Of a stretch of DNA of 64,000 bases, positions 27,809-36,179 are shown piece by piece. The DNA lies in the NCBI RefSeq assembly GCF_900120125.1, contig NZ_LT635546.1, positions 533,344-597,343 of the forward strand, in the 5' to 3' direction. Under the pieces are notes generated by a model. It was not told where the DNA came from. It made no database searches and saw nothing but the letters and a program-made list of their open reading frames with translations. Numbering within the stretch: position 1 is the stretch's first letter; each line of letters begins with the position of its first letter. The DNA comes from Gemella massiliensis. Lineage in GTDB: Bacteria > Bacillota > Bacilli > Staphylococcales > Gemellaceae. The position numbers and the translations under genes are program-made.

Positions 27809-28552
27809 TTACACACGCTGTTTTGTCGGACGAATAATTACCTCATTCCATGCACTGTCTTCCGGTAAATCAATTGCTTGTTTTATTGACAATGCAACAC
27901 GCTCTACCGGAATAGCATAAGTATTATAAAAATCTTCAAAACCTGCCTTCATTTCTTTATCTGTTACACTACTTAACAAATTTGTATGTATTGCACCGGG
28001 CGAAATAACTGTTACTCTAATATTCAATTCGCTTTGTGCCATTTCATCACGTAAACTTTCACTAATTGCTCTTACAGCCCATTTAGAAGCTGAATATACA
28101 GCACCACCCGCATGAGCAAAATGACCTGCTACCGATGAAATATTAATAAATTGTCCTGAATTTTTCTTTACCATATATGGTAATGCCGCTCCAATACCAT
28201 ATAATACACCTTTAATATTAATATCAATTGTTTCGTCCCAATCCTTGATTAATTTTTTTTGTAACAATGACTGTGGCATAATTCCCGCATTATTTAACCA
28301 AACATCAATTTTTCCAAAAGTATCAATTGCTAATTTAGCTAAATTTTCTACTTCATCTACTTTTGTAACATCTGTTACCTGATAAACTGCTTTTCCTCCT
28401 AAACTTTCCACCTCACTAACTAACTTTTCTAACAATTCTTTACGACGTGCAGCTAAGACAATTTTATGTCCATCTTTAGCCAAAAATTGTGCCGTCGCTT
28501 TTCCTATTCCGCTGCTTGCTCCTGTTATTACAATTACTTTACTATTTGACAT
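27809..28552 (-). CDS. Short-chain dehydrogenase/reductase
   Basis: 247 residues of the classical SDR family. The cofactor motif TGASSGIGKATAQFL is at the N-terminus and AARRKELLEKL suggests NADP(H). The catalytic Ser is in INISSVAGHFA and the YxxxK in YSASKWAVRAISESL. The NAG motif (WLNNAGIMPQ) is present. Closest in style to the oxidoreductases linked to MerR and cupin genes in lactobacilli. AAAGGAG lies at the end of the small ORF before it. Last gene of the merR operon; substrate unknown. Confidence 0.88.
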   Translation of the reverse strand: MSNSKVIVITGASSGIGKATAQFLAKDGHKIVLAARRKELLEKLVSEVESLGGKAVYQVTDVTKVDEVENLAKLAIDTFGKIDVWLNNAGIMPQSLLQKKLIKDWDETIDINIKGVLYGIGAALPYMVKKNSGQFINISSVAGHFAHAGGAVYSASKWAVRAISESLRDEMAQSELNIRVTVISPGAIHTNLLSSVTDKEMKAGFEDFYNTYAIPVERVALSIKQAIDLPEDSAWNEVIIRPTKQRV

Positions 28553-28555
28553 ATT

Positions 28556-28651
28556 TTAATTCTCCTTTTTAAAATTTGTTACTTCATTTAAGATATTAAG
28601 AGCATTTAAACTACGAGGATACTCGATATATGTTCTGTAATTATTATTCAT
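28556..28651 (-). CDS. Short ORF of 31 codons between cupin and SDR genes
   Basis: Starts MNNNYRTYIEYPRSLNALNI and ends KKEN. An ATG at 28651 is preceded by TTTAGGAGAAG with good spacing. Its last codons contain the ribosome binding site of the SDR gene (AAAGGAG), and the stop lies 3 bp before the SDR start, which is the geometry of translational coupling. It has no recognisable domain. It may be a real small protein, a coupling ORF, or the remains of a decayed gene. Confidence 0.45.
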   Translation of the reverse strand: MNNNYRTYIEYPRSLNALNILNEVTNFKKEN

Positions 28652-28667
28652 AGTAACTTCTCCTAAA

Positions 28668-29060
28668 TTATAATTTATTATATTCACTATCTATCACTTT
28701 TTCTAGCCATTCAGCTGTACCTGTTGTTATAGCAACATGACTGAACCAACTATCTTTTGTTGCACCATGCCAATGTTTTATAGCGTCTTTTATAATGACA
28801 ACATCTCCTTTTGTTAATTTTTGTGCAGATTTATTTTCTTCTTGATACCAACCCTTTCCGTCTGTTACCATCAAAATCTGATACCCATTATGATGAATAT
28901 GCCAATCGTTTCTGCATGCCGGCTCAAATGTAACATTTGCTATTTTAACATCTATATCTTTGTCCGACACAAGCATATTTATATAACTTTCTCCTATAAA
29001 AAATTCTTTATAATTAATATTTTGGTTACCTAAATTAAATAATGGTTCAAATTTTTCCAT
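28668..29060 (-). CDS. Cupin-domain protein
   Basis: 130 residues from the ATG at 29060, chosen because GAGG is 8 bp upstream; an in-frame GTG at 29069 overlaps that site. The cupin barrel shows the metal motif start ACRNDWHIHHNGYQILMVTDGKGW and the second motif GDVVIIKDAIKHWHGA. This resembles the cupins annotated as carboxymuconolactone-decarboxylase-associated or quercetinase-like proteins found with MerR regulators. It is probably metal binding; enzymatic role unknown. It lies 21 bp after merR. Confidence 0.83.
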   Translation of the reverse strand: MEKFEPLFNLGNQNINYKEFFIGESYINMLVSDKDIDVKIANVTFEPACRNDWHIHHNGYQILMVTDGKGWYQEENKSAQKLTKGDVVIIKDAIKHWHGATKDSWFSHVAITTGTAEWLEKVIDSEYNKL

Positions 29061-29081
29061 TACACTCACCTCTATTCTTTG

Positions 29082-29462
29082 TTATATTTTTTTTAATTTT
29101 TTCTCCACCGGGATAACATGAGTTTTATAGTTTTTTATTTTATATTCCAAGTGATCTAAATTACGTTGAATTTCTTCTCTTTTTTCAAGCAATCTATTAT
29201 ATTCTTCTTCCAGTAACTCTATTCGTGCAGGGATTGTATGATCACCATGCCCAAAAAGATTAATATACTCTGCTAATTTTTCAATACTCATTCCCGCATT
29301 ACGAAAGTGTTTAACAAAATCAATCCAACGAATTTCTTCATCACCAAACTCACGAATACCTTTATCATTACGAGGTATTGGTGGTAAAATACCGATTCTC
29401 TCATAATAACGTATTGTATCCGTGCTGACACCACATAATTCACTTGCTTTTTTAATATTCAT
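29082..29462 (-). CDS. MerR-family transcriptional regulator
   Basis: 126 residues. The N-terminal MerR winged helix reads IKKASELCGVSTDTIRYYER, followed by GIREFGDEEIRWIDFVKHFR and a long dimerisation helix (about 80-120). The only Cys is in the HTH (residue 10); the Cys of aldehyde-sensing AdhR/NmlR relatives near position 52 is absent, so the signal is unknown. AAGGGGA precedes the ATG. It controls merR-cupin-smORF-SDR through the 19-bp-spacer promoter at 29626-29656. Confidence 0.9.
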   Translation of the reverse strand: MNIKKASELCGVSTDTIRYYERIGILPPIPRNDKGIREFGDEEIRWIDFVKHFRNAGMSIEKLAEYINLFGHGDHTIPARIELLEEEYNRLLEKREEIQRNLDHLEYKIKNYKTHVIPVEKKLKKI

Positions 29463-29625
29463 TATTATTTCCCCTTAATAAATTATAACTTCTCTGTAAC
29501 AAACATGTTTTCCCATTGATATTTTTATTATTACTACATATATCCCCCCAACACCTCTTAATACTATAGCGTTCCATTTATATTTGAATTTTTATTGTTA
29601 AGTTTATCAACTTAACTGTATTTTT

Positions 29626-29656
29626 ATTATATACCTTAGAGTTTACTCCAAGTCAA
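29626..29656 (-). promoter_or_regulatory. MerR-type promoter/operator
   Basis: On the minus strand TTGACT (29651-29656), a 19-bp spacer and TATAAT (29626-29631). The spacer carries the near-perfect palindrome CTTGGAGTAAACTCTAAG (29635-29652). The overlong spacer and the CTTGGAGT...ACTC(C/T)AAG dyad are the hallmark of promoters activated by MerR-family DNA distortion. Confidence 0.9.
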
Positions 29657-29727
29657 CAGTATTTTAAAATTTTTTTATACTGTTAATTATTACAATACAA
29701 AATGCTGAATTTAAAGGTTGTATAATA

Positions 29728-29771
29728 AATACGGGGCATGAAAAAAAATCCATACCCCGTATTGTTTTTTA
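29728..29771 (+). terminator. Hairpin with T-tract inside the left IS end
   Basis: AATACGGGGCATG pairs with CATACCCCGTATT, followed by GTTTTTT. It uses the terminal repeat as one arm. It would stop transcription entering from the left before it reaches the transposase gene, a known self-limiting trick of insertion sequences. Confidence 0.65.
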
Positions 29772-29839
29772 ATATACAAAAAGACAAATATCCAATATAA
29801 TTAAAGTGCAAAAAAATAAACTATGAAAGGATATCTGTC

Positions 29840-31241
29840 ATGAATAATTTTAACACAAAAACAAAAGAAATAAAAGAGGGAGAATTCATTAAAAACCTAC
29901 TACAAATAAAAGATAAAAATATAACTATTGAGAAAACACATAACGAAACTATAAAAAATAATCAAAAGTACTTTGTATTCAAAGGTACCTTAACATATAA
30001 ACCCAAGAAGTGTGAATGCTGTGGTTGTCTTAATAAAGGTTATACTGTAGTTAAAAACGGCTTTAATGAACTTACTAGAATTAATCTATTAAAAATATCA
30101 GGTATCCCTGCTTATTTGGAACTAAGAAAGCAACGTTTCAAGTGTAAAACTTGTAATAAAAAATTTGTAGCTACTACTTCTTTTGTAGATAAATACTGTA
30201 GTATTTCTAAAAATGTTAAGTTTTCTATAATGAGTGATTTAGCTGATACTTTATCTTTTAAACAAATAGCCAAAATGAATAATGTATCGGTTAATACTGT
30301 TATAAGAACTCTTTATAAATGTAAATCCCATGTAGACATTCTTAACTATAATACCTTACCTGAGTATTTATGCTTTGATGAGTTAAAGTTTACTAAAGAT
30401 AGTAAAAATGGTATGAGTTTTATTTTTTTAGATGCTTTAACTCATGAGATTATTGATATAGTTGATGGTAGAACTGAGTATATTTTAAATAATTATTTTT
30501 CCAGATTTTCTAAAGAGGCTAGAAGTAATGTTAAGGCTATTTGTATTGATATTTATACTCCTTATATGAAGTTGATTAGAAATAAGTTTCCTAATGCTGA
30601 AATTGTTATAGATAGGTTTCATATTATTCAAAATGTTAATAGAGAACTTTATTCAAAATGTTAATAGAGAACTTAATAGAACTAGAGTTAAGCTAATGAA
30701 TATTTACAAAAAACAAAAAGGTATTAATTATACTCTTTTAAAAAATAATTGGAAGTTAATATTAGAAGATGAAAGTAATGTTACTCATGGTAGGTTTTTC
30801 TTTAATAGGAGTTTTAGGAGTTTAGTTACTAGACGTGATATTTTAGATTATTTATTAGGATTAGATTGTATATTTAAGGCTAGCTATGAGAGAGTTCAGG
30901 ATATTAGATATGCAATAAGGTATAGAAATGAGTTGGAGTTTAAAGAATTAATTGAAAAATCTACTATCGATTTATCTGATGGTGTTAGTAAGGCTATTAA
31001 TACTATGAGAAAACATAAAGAGTATATGCTTAATAGTGTTAGGTATTCTATTTCTAATGGTTCTTTGGAGGGTATTAATAATAAGATAAAGGTTTTAAAG
31101 AGAGTTTCTTATGGTTATAATAGCTTTTATAACTTTAGATTACGCATTTTAGTTGTTTCTAGGTTATTTGTTTCTGAGTATAAAAATAATATTTCTTTTA
31201 AGGGCGTTTTGAAAAATGCCAAGCAACACTGCATTGCTTAG
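29840..31241 (+). pseudogene. ISL3-family transposase, disrupted by a 25-bp tandem duplication
   Basis: Two overlapping frames give the complete transposase: 29840-30664 (zinc-finger-like CECCGC and CKTCNKKF at the N-terminus, HTH around SFKQIAKMNNVSVNTVIR, DDE first Asp in LCFDELKF, second in CIDIYTPYM) and 30633-31241 (C-terminal part with the Glu region NGSLEGINNKIKVLKR). The break is a tandem repeat of ATTCAAAATGTTAATAGAG... at 30626-30650 and 30651-30675, differing at one base. Removing one 25-bp unit restores FHIIQNVNRELNRTR. So this copy encodes a non-functional transposase. Confidence 0.9.
30626..30675 (+). repeat. 25-bp tandem duplication in the transposase gene
   Basis: Units 30626-30650 and 30651-30675 are identical at 24 of 25 positions. 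Because 25 is not a multiple of three, the duplication shifts the reading frame. It is the sole visible defect in the element. Confidence 0.92.
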
Positions 31242-31293
31242 CATTTTATCCTTATTTTTTCTCATGCCCCGTATTTGACACAGAGCCAATTTA

Positions 31294-31332
31294 AAAGGAT
31301 TGAGTTCCGCTAATTGCAGAATTCAATCCTTT
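31294..31332 (-). terminator. Terminator of the M42 peptidase gene
   Basis: AAAGGATTGAGTTC / GAATTCAATCCTTT hairpin with an 11-nt loop, 20 bp downstream of the stop codon. The right target duplication of the insertion sequence overlaps its outer edge. Confidence 0.65.
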
Positions 31333-31352
31333 ATTTCTATTCTAAATTAAAA

Positions 31353-32390
31353 TTATTTTACCAAACTACTTCTCAAATATTCATCTACCATATCATATGT
31401 TGCCTTTATTGAATCAACATGAGTACGTTCATATGAGTGACTGGATTCTATCCCTGCACCTAACAAAGCATGTTTTACTTCTGCCCCTGCTCTCATTGCT
31501 GATGAAGCATCACTTCCATAAAATGGATAAATATCCAACTTAAACGGTATATTTTTCTCTTTTGCCAGAGCCACTAGATGCTGGCGAAATTCATAATGAT
31601 ATGGACCGCTTGCATCTTTTACACAGATAGATACAGTATATTCATCGGTTTGTTGATCATCACCAATTGCTCCCATATCAACAGCTAAATACTCCACCGC
31701 TTCTTTTGGAATGCTGGAGTTAGCACCATGTCCAACTTCTTCAAAACAACTAAACATAAAATGTGTAGTATATGGAAGTTCTATTTTTTCTTCTTTATAT
31801 TTTCTTAATAAATCAAGGAGTATTGCAGCACTAACTTTATCATCTAAAAATCTACTTTTTATAAAACCTGTTTCAGTAACTATTGTTCGTGGATCAAAAC
31901 TGATAAAATCACCTACTTCTATTCCTAACGCACGTGTTTGTTCAGCATTTGTTACTTTTTCATCAAGTCTGACTTCCATATTATCTTGAGTTCTCTCTAT
32001 TGTACCTGCCTCACGATACACATGACAACTTGTCTGATGAACCAAAATTGTTCCGCTGACAGTTTTATTATTGCTCGCTATATGAACCAGACAATTTTCA
32101 CCTTCTATCATATTCCAAGGATAACCGCCTATTTTATCAAGTTTTAAACGACCATCAGATTTTATAGCTCTTACGATGGCTCCTAATGTATCAACATGTG
32201 CCGTTATTACACGATGTTTACTATCATCTTTTCCACAAACTGTGACACTAACTCCACCTTTATTTGCTTTAGTAACGCTGTAACCTAGTTGCTCTATCTC
32301 ATCAACTAAATAATTCATTACATTTTTTGTGTAACCGGTCGGTGATGGAATACCGGTTAATTTTGTAATATAGTTAATAGTTTTTTTCAT
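31353..32390 (-). CDS. M42-family metallopeptidase (glutamyl aminopeptidase-like)
   Basis: 345 residues of the tetrahedral TET-type aminopeptidase family. Two-metal ligands and catalytic residues are seen in RVITAHVDTLGAIVRAI (His/Asp), SRFLDDKVSA (bridging Asp), FSCFEEVGHGANS (catalytic Glu-Glu) and EYLAVDMGAIGDD (Asp), with a C-terminal ESSHSYERTHVDSI (His). Close to B. subtilis YsdC/FrvX relatives. AAAGGGGGA precedes the ATG. It likely trims peptides in the cytoplasm. Confidence 0.9.
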   Translation of the reverse strand: MKKTINYITKLTGIPSPTGYTKNVMNYLVDEIEQLGYSVTKANKGGVSVTVCGKDDSKHRVITAHVDTLGAIVRAIKSDGRLKLDKIGGYPWNMIEGENCLVHIASNNKTVSGTILVHQTSCHVYREAGTIERTQDNMEVRLDEKVTNAEQTRALGIEVGDFISFDPRTIVTETGFIKSRFLDDKVSAAILLDLLRKYKEEKIELPYTTHFMFSCFEEVGHGANSSIPKEAVEYLAVDMGAIGDDQQTDEYTVSICVKDASGPYHYEFRQHLVALAKEKNIPFKLDIYPFYGSDASSAMRAGAEVKHALLGAGIESSHSYERTHVDSIKATYDMVDEYLRSSLVK

Positions 32391-32565
32391 GAGTTAATCC
32401 CCCTTTAATATACTCTATAAATGATTATACCATACTCTCATATTTTACCAAATATTTAATTTCAATAATTTATCATTATACTTAAAATACAAAATAATAT
32501 CTTAAGACTGTTTTAAATAACGTATTTACAATATTTTTTTATTATCAACTATAAGTTAAACAGTT

Positions 32566-34677
32566 TTATTCTAATTTTAATCCCGCTAACTTTTCTTTTA
32601 GTGAATTATTTTCTAATTTTTCCTGTTTCATATATTTTCTCTTATCTACTCTACTTGCCTTATCCTTTTTATTGGATTTAATTCTCTTATCTACTTCCTT
32701 TTGTTTTAAAGAATTTCCACATACGCAGCGATAAGTGGCGTTTTCTCCATTTCCAAATAATGTCATCTTTTTATGACAAGTATCACAACGTAAGTTTGTT
32801 AAACGACTAATAACTTTACGATTTCGACAATTTGGATTAGAACACTTCAACATATTAGTTCCCTTTTTATTGACTTCAAGCATAAAGTTTCCACATTCTT
32901 CACATTTTCTCCCACTAATATTATCATGCTTAAATTTATCTTCGCTTTCCTTTATTTCGGTAATACATTCTTTAGTATATTCTTTAATATTATGTAAAAA
33001 CTTATCTTTTGATAATTTATTTTTTGCGATATTATCAAGTTCTTTTTCCCATGTTGCCGTCAAAGACGGGCTTTTCAACTTCTTAGGAACTAAATTTAGT
33101 AATTGTTTTGCCTTATTTGTAGTTTTTATTCTACCATTATCAAGTATTAAATAATCGTTGGAGAATAGTTTTTCCAATATATCCGCTCTTGTTGCAACAG
33201 TACCGATACCATTAGTTTCTTTTAAAATCCTTCTCTCATTTTCATCATCAACAAATTCAAAAGGATTTTCCATTGCATAAATCAAACTACCTTCAGTATA
33301 ATAATTAGGCGGTGTTGTTTCCTTTTTTACAAACATTAAATTCTCCAATTTTACATTTTTTTCATCAATAGTTATTTTTTTATCTAATATTTCATCACTT
33401 GCTAATACTTTATATCCTAAGTTGATAGTTTTTATGCCCTTTGTTTGAAATTTCTTTCCCGATAAACTAAATCCATATGCTATTTCCTCATAGTGATAAT
33501 CCGGTAGCAAATTCTCTAAAAATCTTCGCACTACAAGGTTATAAATTTTTAATTCCACATCCGTTAATACTATATAATTTGGTCTTTCTTCTGTTGGAAT
33601 TATAGCATGGTGATCACTTACTTTTGAATTATTTATGATTTTTTTTGTATTAAAATTTTTTTCTTTTAATATTTTAGAAATTATTTCTTTATAATCTCCA
33701 CCTATTGCTTTTAATCTGTCTACAATAGTGGATTTCATGTCTGTTGTTAGGTATCTGCTGTCCGTTCTGGGATAAGTTAAAATTTTATGTCGTTCATAAA
33801 GATTTTGCATTATGTTTAGCGTTTGTTTAGGAGATAAACCAAATAAATTACTGGCTGTTTGTTGAATATCTGTAAGGTTATATAAAGGTTTCGCTGAAGA
33901 TTTTCTTTCTTTTATTTCCACTTTATCAAAATAAATTACTTTATTACGATTTTCTTTCACAAACTGTTCTGCTTTTTCTAAACTAAACTCACTTTCATTA
34001 CAGGTAAATTTTACACCTTCTATATTACATTCAAAAGTGTAGAATTTCCTTGATTTAAAATTTTTTATTTTTTCTTCTCTTGTTAAAACCATTTGAAGAG
34101 TAGGAGTTTGAACACGTCCACAGTTTAATGAAGCATTATATTTTAAAGTTAATGCCCTTGAAGCGTTGATTCCGAACAACCAATCAGCATTAGCACGTGC
34201 CAACCCTGAATAATATAATCCGAGATAGTCATTACCACTTTTTAAATTTTTAAAACCGTCTTTTATTGCTTTATCAGTAACCGAAGAAATCCAGAGGCGT
34301 TTTATATTTTTTTTAAAGTTGGCTTTTTCTAATATATACCTTGCAACCAATTCTCCCTCACGTCCAGCGTCAGTCGCAATAATCACTTCACTTACATCTT
34401 TTCTATTTAGTGCATTTTCTATTATTTTATATTGTTTAAAAGTTTTTTTTATAATTTCCGTTTTCATATGTTTTGGAATCATAGGAAGCTTTTCTAACCC
34501 GATATTATTAAATTCTTTATATTTATCCGGTGTTTGAAGTGTTACTAAATGCCCTAAAGCCCAAGTAACAATATATTTATCCCCTTCCAAACAACCATTT
34601 TTGTTATTTTTAGCACCGAGATTTCTGGCAATATCTCGTGCCACTGACGGTTTTTCGCATAATACTACACTTTTCAT
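32566..34677 (-). CDS. topB: DNA topoisomerase III
   Basis: Type IA topoisomerase for decatenation and recombination intermediates, 703 residues. TOPRIM domain from VVLCEKPSVARDIARNLGAK through VIIATDAGREGELVAR; catalytic Tyr in ILTYPRTDSRYL; and the GRVQTPTLQMVLTREE segment. The C-terminus has CECGN-type zinc motifs (CEECGNFMLEV, CSNPNC, CDTCHKKM) and a basic tail. AAGAGGA precedes the ATG. In Firmicutes topB occurs in core genomes and on conjugative elements; no element genes surround it here. Confidence 0.94.
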   Translation of the reverse strand: MKSVVLCEKPSVARDIARNLGAKNNKNGCLEGDKYIVTWALGHLVTLQTPDKYKEFNNIGLEKLPMIPKHMKTEIIKKTFKQYKIIENALNRKDVSEVIIATDAGREGELVARYILEKANFKKNIKRLWISSVTDKAIKDGFKNLKSGNDYLGLYYSGLARANADWLFGINASRALTLKYNASLNCGRVQTPTLQMVLTREEKIKNFKSRKFYTFECNIEGVKFTCNESEFSLEKAEQFVKENRNKVIYFDKVEIKERKSSAKPLYNLTDIQQTASNLFGLSPKQTLNIMQNLYERHKILTYPRTDSRYLTTDMKSTIVDRLKAIGGDYKEIISKILKEKNFNTKKIINNSKVSDHHAIIPTEERPNYIVLTDVELKIYNLVVRRFLENLLPDYHYEEIAYGFSLSGKKFQTKGIKTINLGYKVLASDEILDKKITIDEKNVKLENLMFVKKETTPPNYYTEGSLIYAMENPFEFVDDENERRILKETNGIGTVATRADILEKLFSNDYLILDNGRIKTTNKAKQLLNLVPKKLKSPSLTATWEKELDNIAKNKLSKDKFLHNIKEYTKECITEIKESEDKFKHDNISGRKCEECGNFMLEVNKKGTNMLKCSNPNCRNRKVISRLTNLRCDTCHKKMTLFGNGENATYRCVCGNSLKQKEVDKRIKSNKKDKASRVDKRKYMKQEKLENNSLKEKLAGLKLE

Positions 34678-34818
34678 CTATATATCCTCTTTTATAAAAT
34701 TTATTTTTATTAATTATTATGAACCATATTTAGATACTACAACAACCTTATTTTGTTTTCTATTCTAATTTTTTCTAAAACTATTACTATAAAAAGACTA
34801 TCTTAAAATAATAAGAAT

Positions 34819-34854
34819 GGTGAATTATATTGAATTTAAACATAATCATTCACC
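34819..34854 (-). terminator. Possible terminator downstream of mtrB
   Basis: GGTGAATTAT / ATAATCATTCACC hairpin about 95 bp after the mtrB stop codon, with only a broken T-rich tail. The remaining 34678-34947 stretch shows no gene. Confidence 0.35.
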
Positions 34855-34947
34855 AAAAATATTTTCATCATAATGAAAAATATTAAATCCTAATTTTTAA
34901 GTTAGCCTTATCTTATCACTGTAATTTCTACACTATAAAAATTTTAA

Positions 34948-35151
34948 TTACTCTGAAATTACTTGATCAAGGGTTGATACTATTCTTGCCCGACCTTTTA
35001 TTTTGAAATTTTTAATATTATCAAAAATATTCAAAATAATTACCTCGCCTTTATTTAAAATCTCCAAAGATTCTTCATTGTTTATTTTCTTGGTAATAAC
35101 TTTAACATTATCCACTTCGGCTCTTATTATTATATAATCAGCTTGTTTCAT
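34948..35151 (-). CDS. mtrB: TRAP-like RNA-binding attenuation protein
   Basis: 67 residues, aligned by eye to B. subtilis TRAP (75 residues): the NKGEVII strand, FKIKGRARI and the preceding ADYIIIRAEVDNVKVI. TRAP forms an 11-mer ring that binds (G/U)AG repeats when loaded with tryptophan. The RNA-binding triad appears retained as Lys34, Lys50 and Lys52 (for Lys37, Lys56, Arg58). The loop that binds tryptophan is 3 residues shorter and lacks the Gly/Thr-rich sequence, so tryptophan binding is doubtful. It follows folE (mtrA) by 12 bp, the exact mtrAB arrangement of Bacillus. GGGTGA precedes the ATG. Confidence 0.82.
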   Translation of the reverse strand: MKQADYIIIRAEVDNVKVITKKINNEESLEILNKGEVIILNIFDNIKNFKIKGRARIVSTLDQVISE

Positions 35152-35163
35152 ATTTTCACCCTA

Positions 35164-35724
35164 TTACAGTTTAATTTTATATTGAATATCTTTTACTAAA
35201 TTGTTATCTTCTAAAAATACCCCTGTTTTTTTACTGGTTACCGTCTTAGAACCTATTTTTTTTATTCCCCTCATAGCCATACACATATGCTCCGCTTCTA
35301 TAACAACATAGACACCTTTAGGGTGTAGTTGTTCTTCCATTGCATTTACTATCATGAGGGTCATATCCTCTTGAATTTGCAAACGACGACTTGCACTTTC
35401 AACAAGACGTGCTAATTTACTAAGTCCTGTTATTTTTCTATTTTTAGGAACATATGCTATATGACATACTCCATAAAATGGAAGCATATGGTGTTCACAT
35501 AGTGAATAAAATTGAATATCTTTCACTAATATAGGTTCATCGTTATCTGATTCGAAAAATGTATTAATTTCCTCTTTGGGATCTACATTCGTCTTTGATA
35601 ACAATTCTTCATACATTTTTACACAACGTTTTGGTGTATCCATAAGTCCCTTTCTTGTAGGATCTTCTCCAAAGTTTTCTAATAAAGTTTTTATAAGTTC
35701 CATTGACTGTTCTTTATTCTTCAA
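35164..35724 (-). CDS. folE: GTP cyclohydrolase I
   Basis: First enzyme of folate synthesis, 186 residues. Zinc ligands are in SLCEHHMLPF (Cys, His) and AEHMCMAMRG (Cys); TRKGLMDTPKRC, YVPKNRKITGLSKLARLVE and QIQEDMT are family blocks. I chose the TTG at 35724: GGAGG ends 6 bp upstream, while the in-frame TTG at 35730 abuts that site. It is first in the folE-mtrB pair, as mtrA-mtrB in Bacillus. Confidence 0.95.
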   Translation of the reverse strand: MKNKEQSMELIKTLLENFGEDPTRKGLMDTPKRCVKMYEELLSKTNVDPKEEINTFFESDNDEPILVKDIQFYSLCEHHMLPFYGVCHIAYVPKNRKITGLSKLARLVESASRRLQIQEDMTLMIVNAMEEQLHPKGVYVVIEAEHMCMAMRGIKKIGSKTVTSKKTGVFLEDNNLVKDIQYKIKL

Positions 35725-35833
35725 AACCAACCTCCAAATTTTTTATGATAACACTATTTTACCACAAAAACGACTAATTCAATAGAGAAATATTTTCTGT
35801 TCTTAAACCAGAAAGTTGCTAATTTGACAAAAT

Positions 35834-35869
35834 AAAAAGCCTAAAATACAAACTATCTTAGGCCTTTTT
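35834..35869 (-). terminator. Terminator of hup
   Basis: AAAAAGGCCTAA / TTTAGGCTTTTTATTTT on the minus strand, a strong hairpin with U-tract 13 bp after the hup stop codon. Confidence 0.85.
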
Positions 35870-35881
35870 ATTTATTTCCTA

Positions 35882-36154
35882 TTATTTTACTGCATCTTTA
35901 AGTGCTTTACCAGCTTTGAATGCAGGTACTTTACTAGCTGCAATTTCAATTACTTCATTAGTTTGTGGGTTACGACCTTTACGAGCAGCTCTTTCTCTTA
36001 CTTCAAAGTTACCAAATCCAATAATTTGAATTTTTTCACCTTTAGCTAGAGTTTCTTCAACTGTTTCTACGAATGCTTCGATAGCTGCAGTTGCTTGTTT
36101 TTTTTGTAGTCCTGATTTCTCAGCTACTTTTGAAATTAATTCTGATTTATTCAT
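35882..36154 (-). CDS. hup: DNA-binding protein HU
   Basis: 90-residue nucleoid protein. Typical features: [44 protein letters not shown] (the DNA-binding arm with its conserved Pro), and the final [17 protein letters not shown] precedes the ATG. Its own promoter (36205-36233) and a GAAA-tetraloop hairpin in the leader suggest a highly expressed single-gene unit. Confidence 0.97.
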   Translation of the reverse strand: MNKSELISKVAEKSGLQKKQATAAIEAFVETVEETLAKGEKIQIIGFGNFEVRERAARKGRNPQTNEVIEIAASKVPAFKAGKALKDAVK

Positions 36155-36179
36155 TAATCCTTTACCTCCGTTTTTGAGT

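Larger units (their letters stand above)
29708..31295 (+). mobile_element. ISL3-family insertion sequence with 8-bp target duplication
   Basis: The element is 29716-31287 (1572 bp). It is bounded by imperfect terminal inverted repeats starting GG and sharing AAATACGGGGCATGA (29727-29741 on the left; reverse complement ending 31276 on the right). It is flanked by perfect direct repeats AATTTAAA (29708-29715 and 31288-31295), the 8-bp target duplication expected of ISL3. The single transposase gene is broken by a frameshift. The insertion site touches the terminator of the M42 peptidase gene. Confidence 0.92.

Noticed and set aside
28556-28651. Small ORF as a truncated upstream part of the SDR protein
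   Set aside because: The SDR gene already begins at its cofactor motif and is full length, and the small ORF has no cofactor-binding residues.
29840-31241. Programmed ribosomal frameshift in the transposase
   Set aside because: The frame change coincides exactly with a 25-bp tandem duplication and there is no slippery sequence; ISL3 transposases are normally one frame. Mutation is simpler.
32566-34677. topB as a marker of an integrative conjugative element
   Set aside because: No relaxase, integrase, conjugation gene or attachment repeat flanks it.
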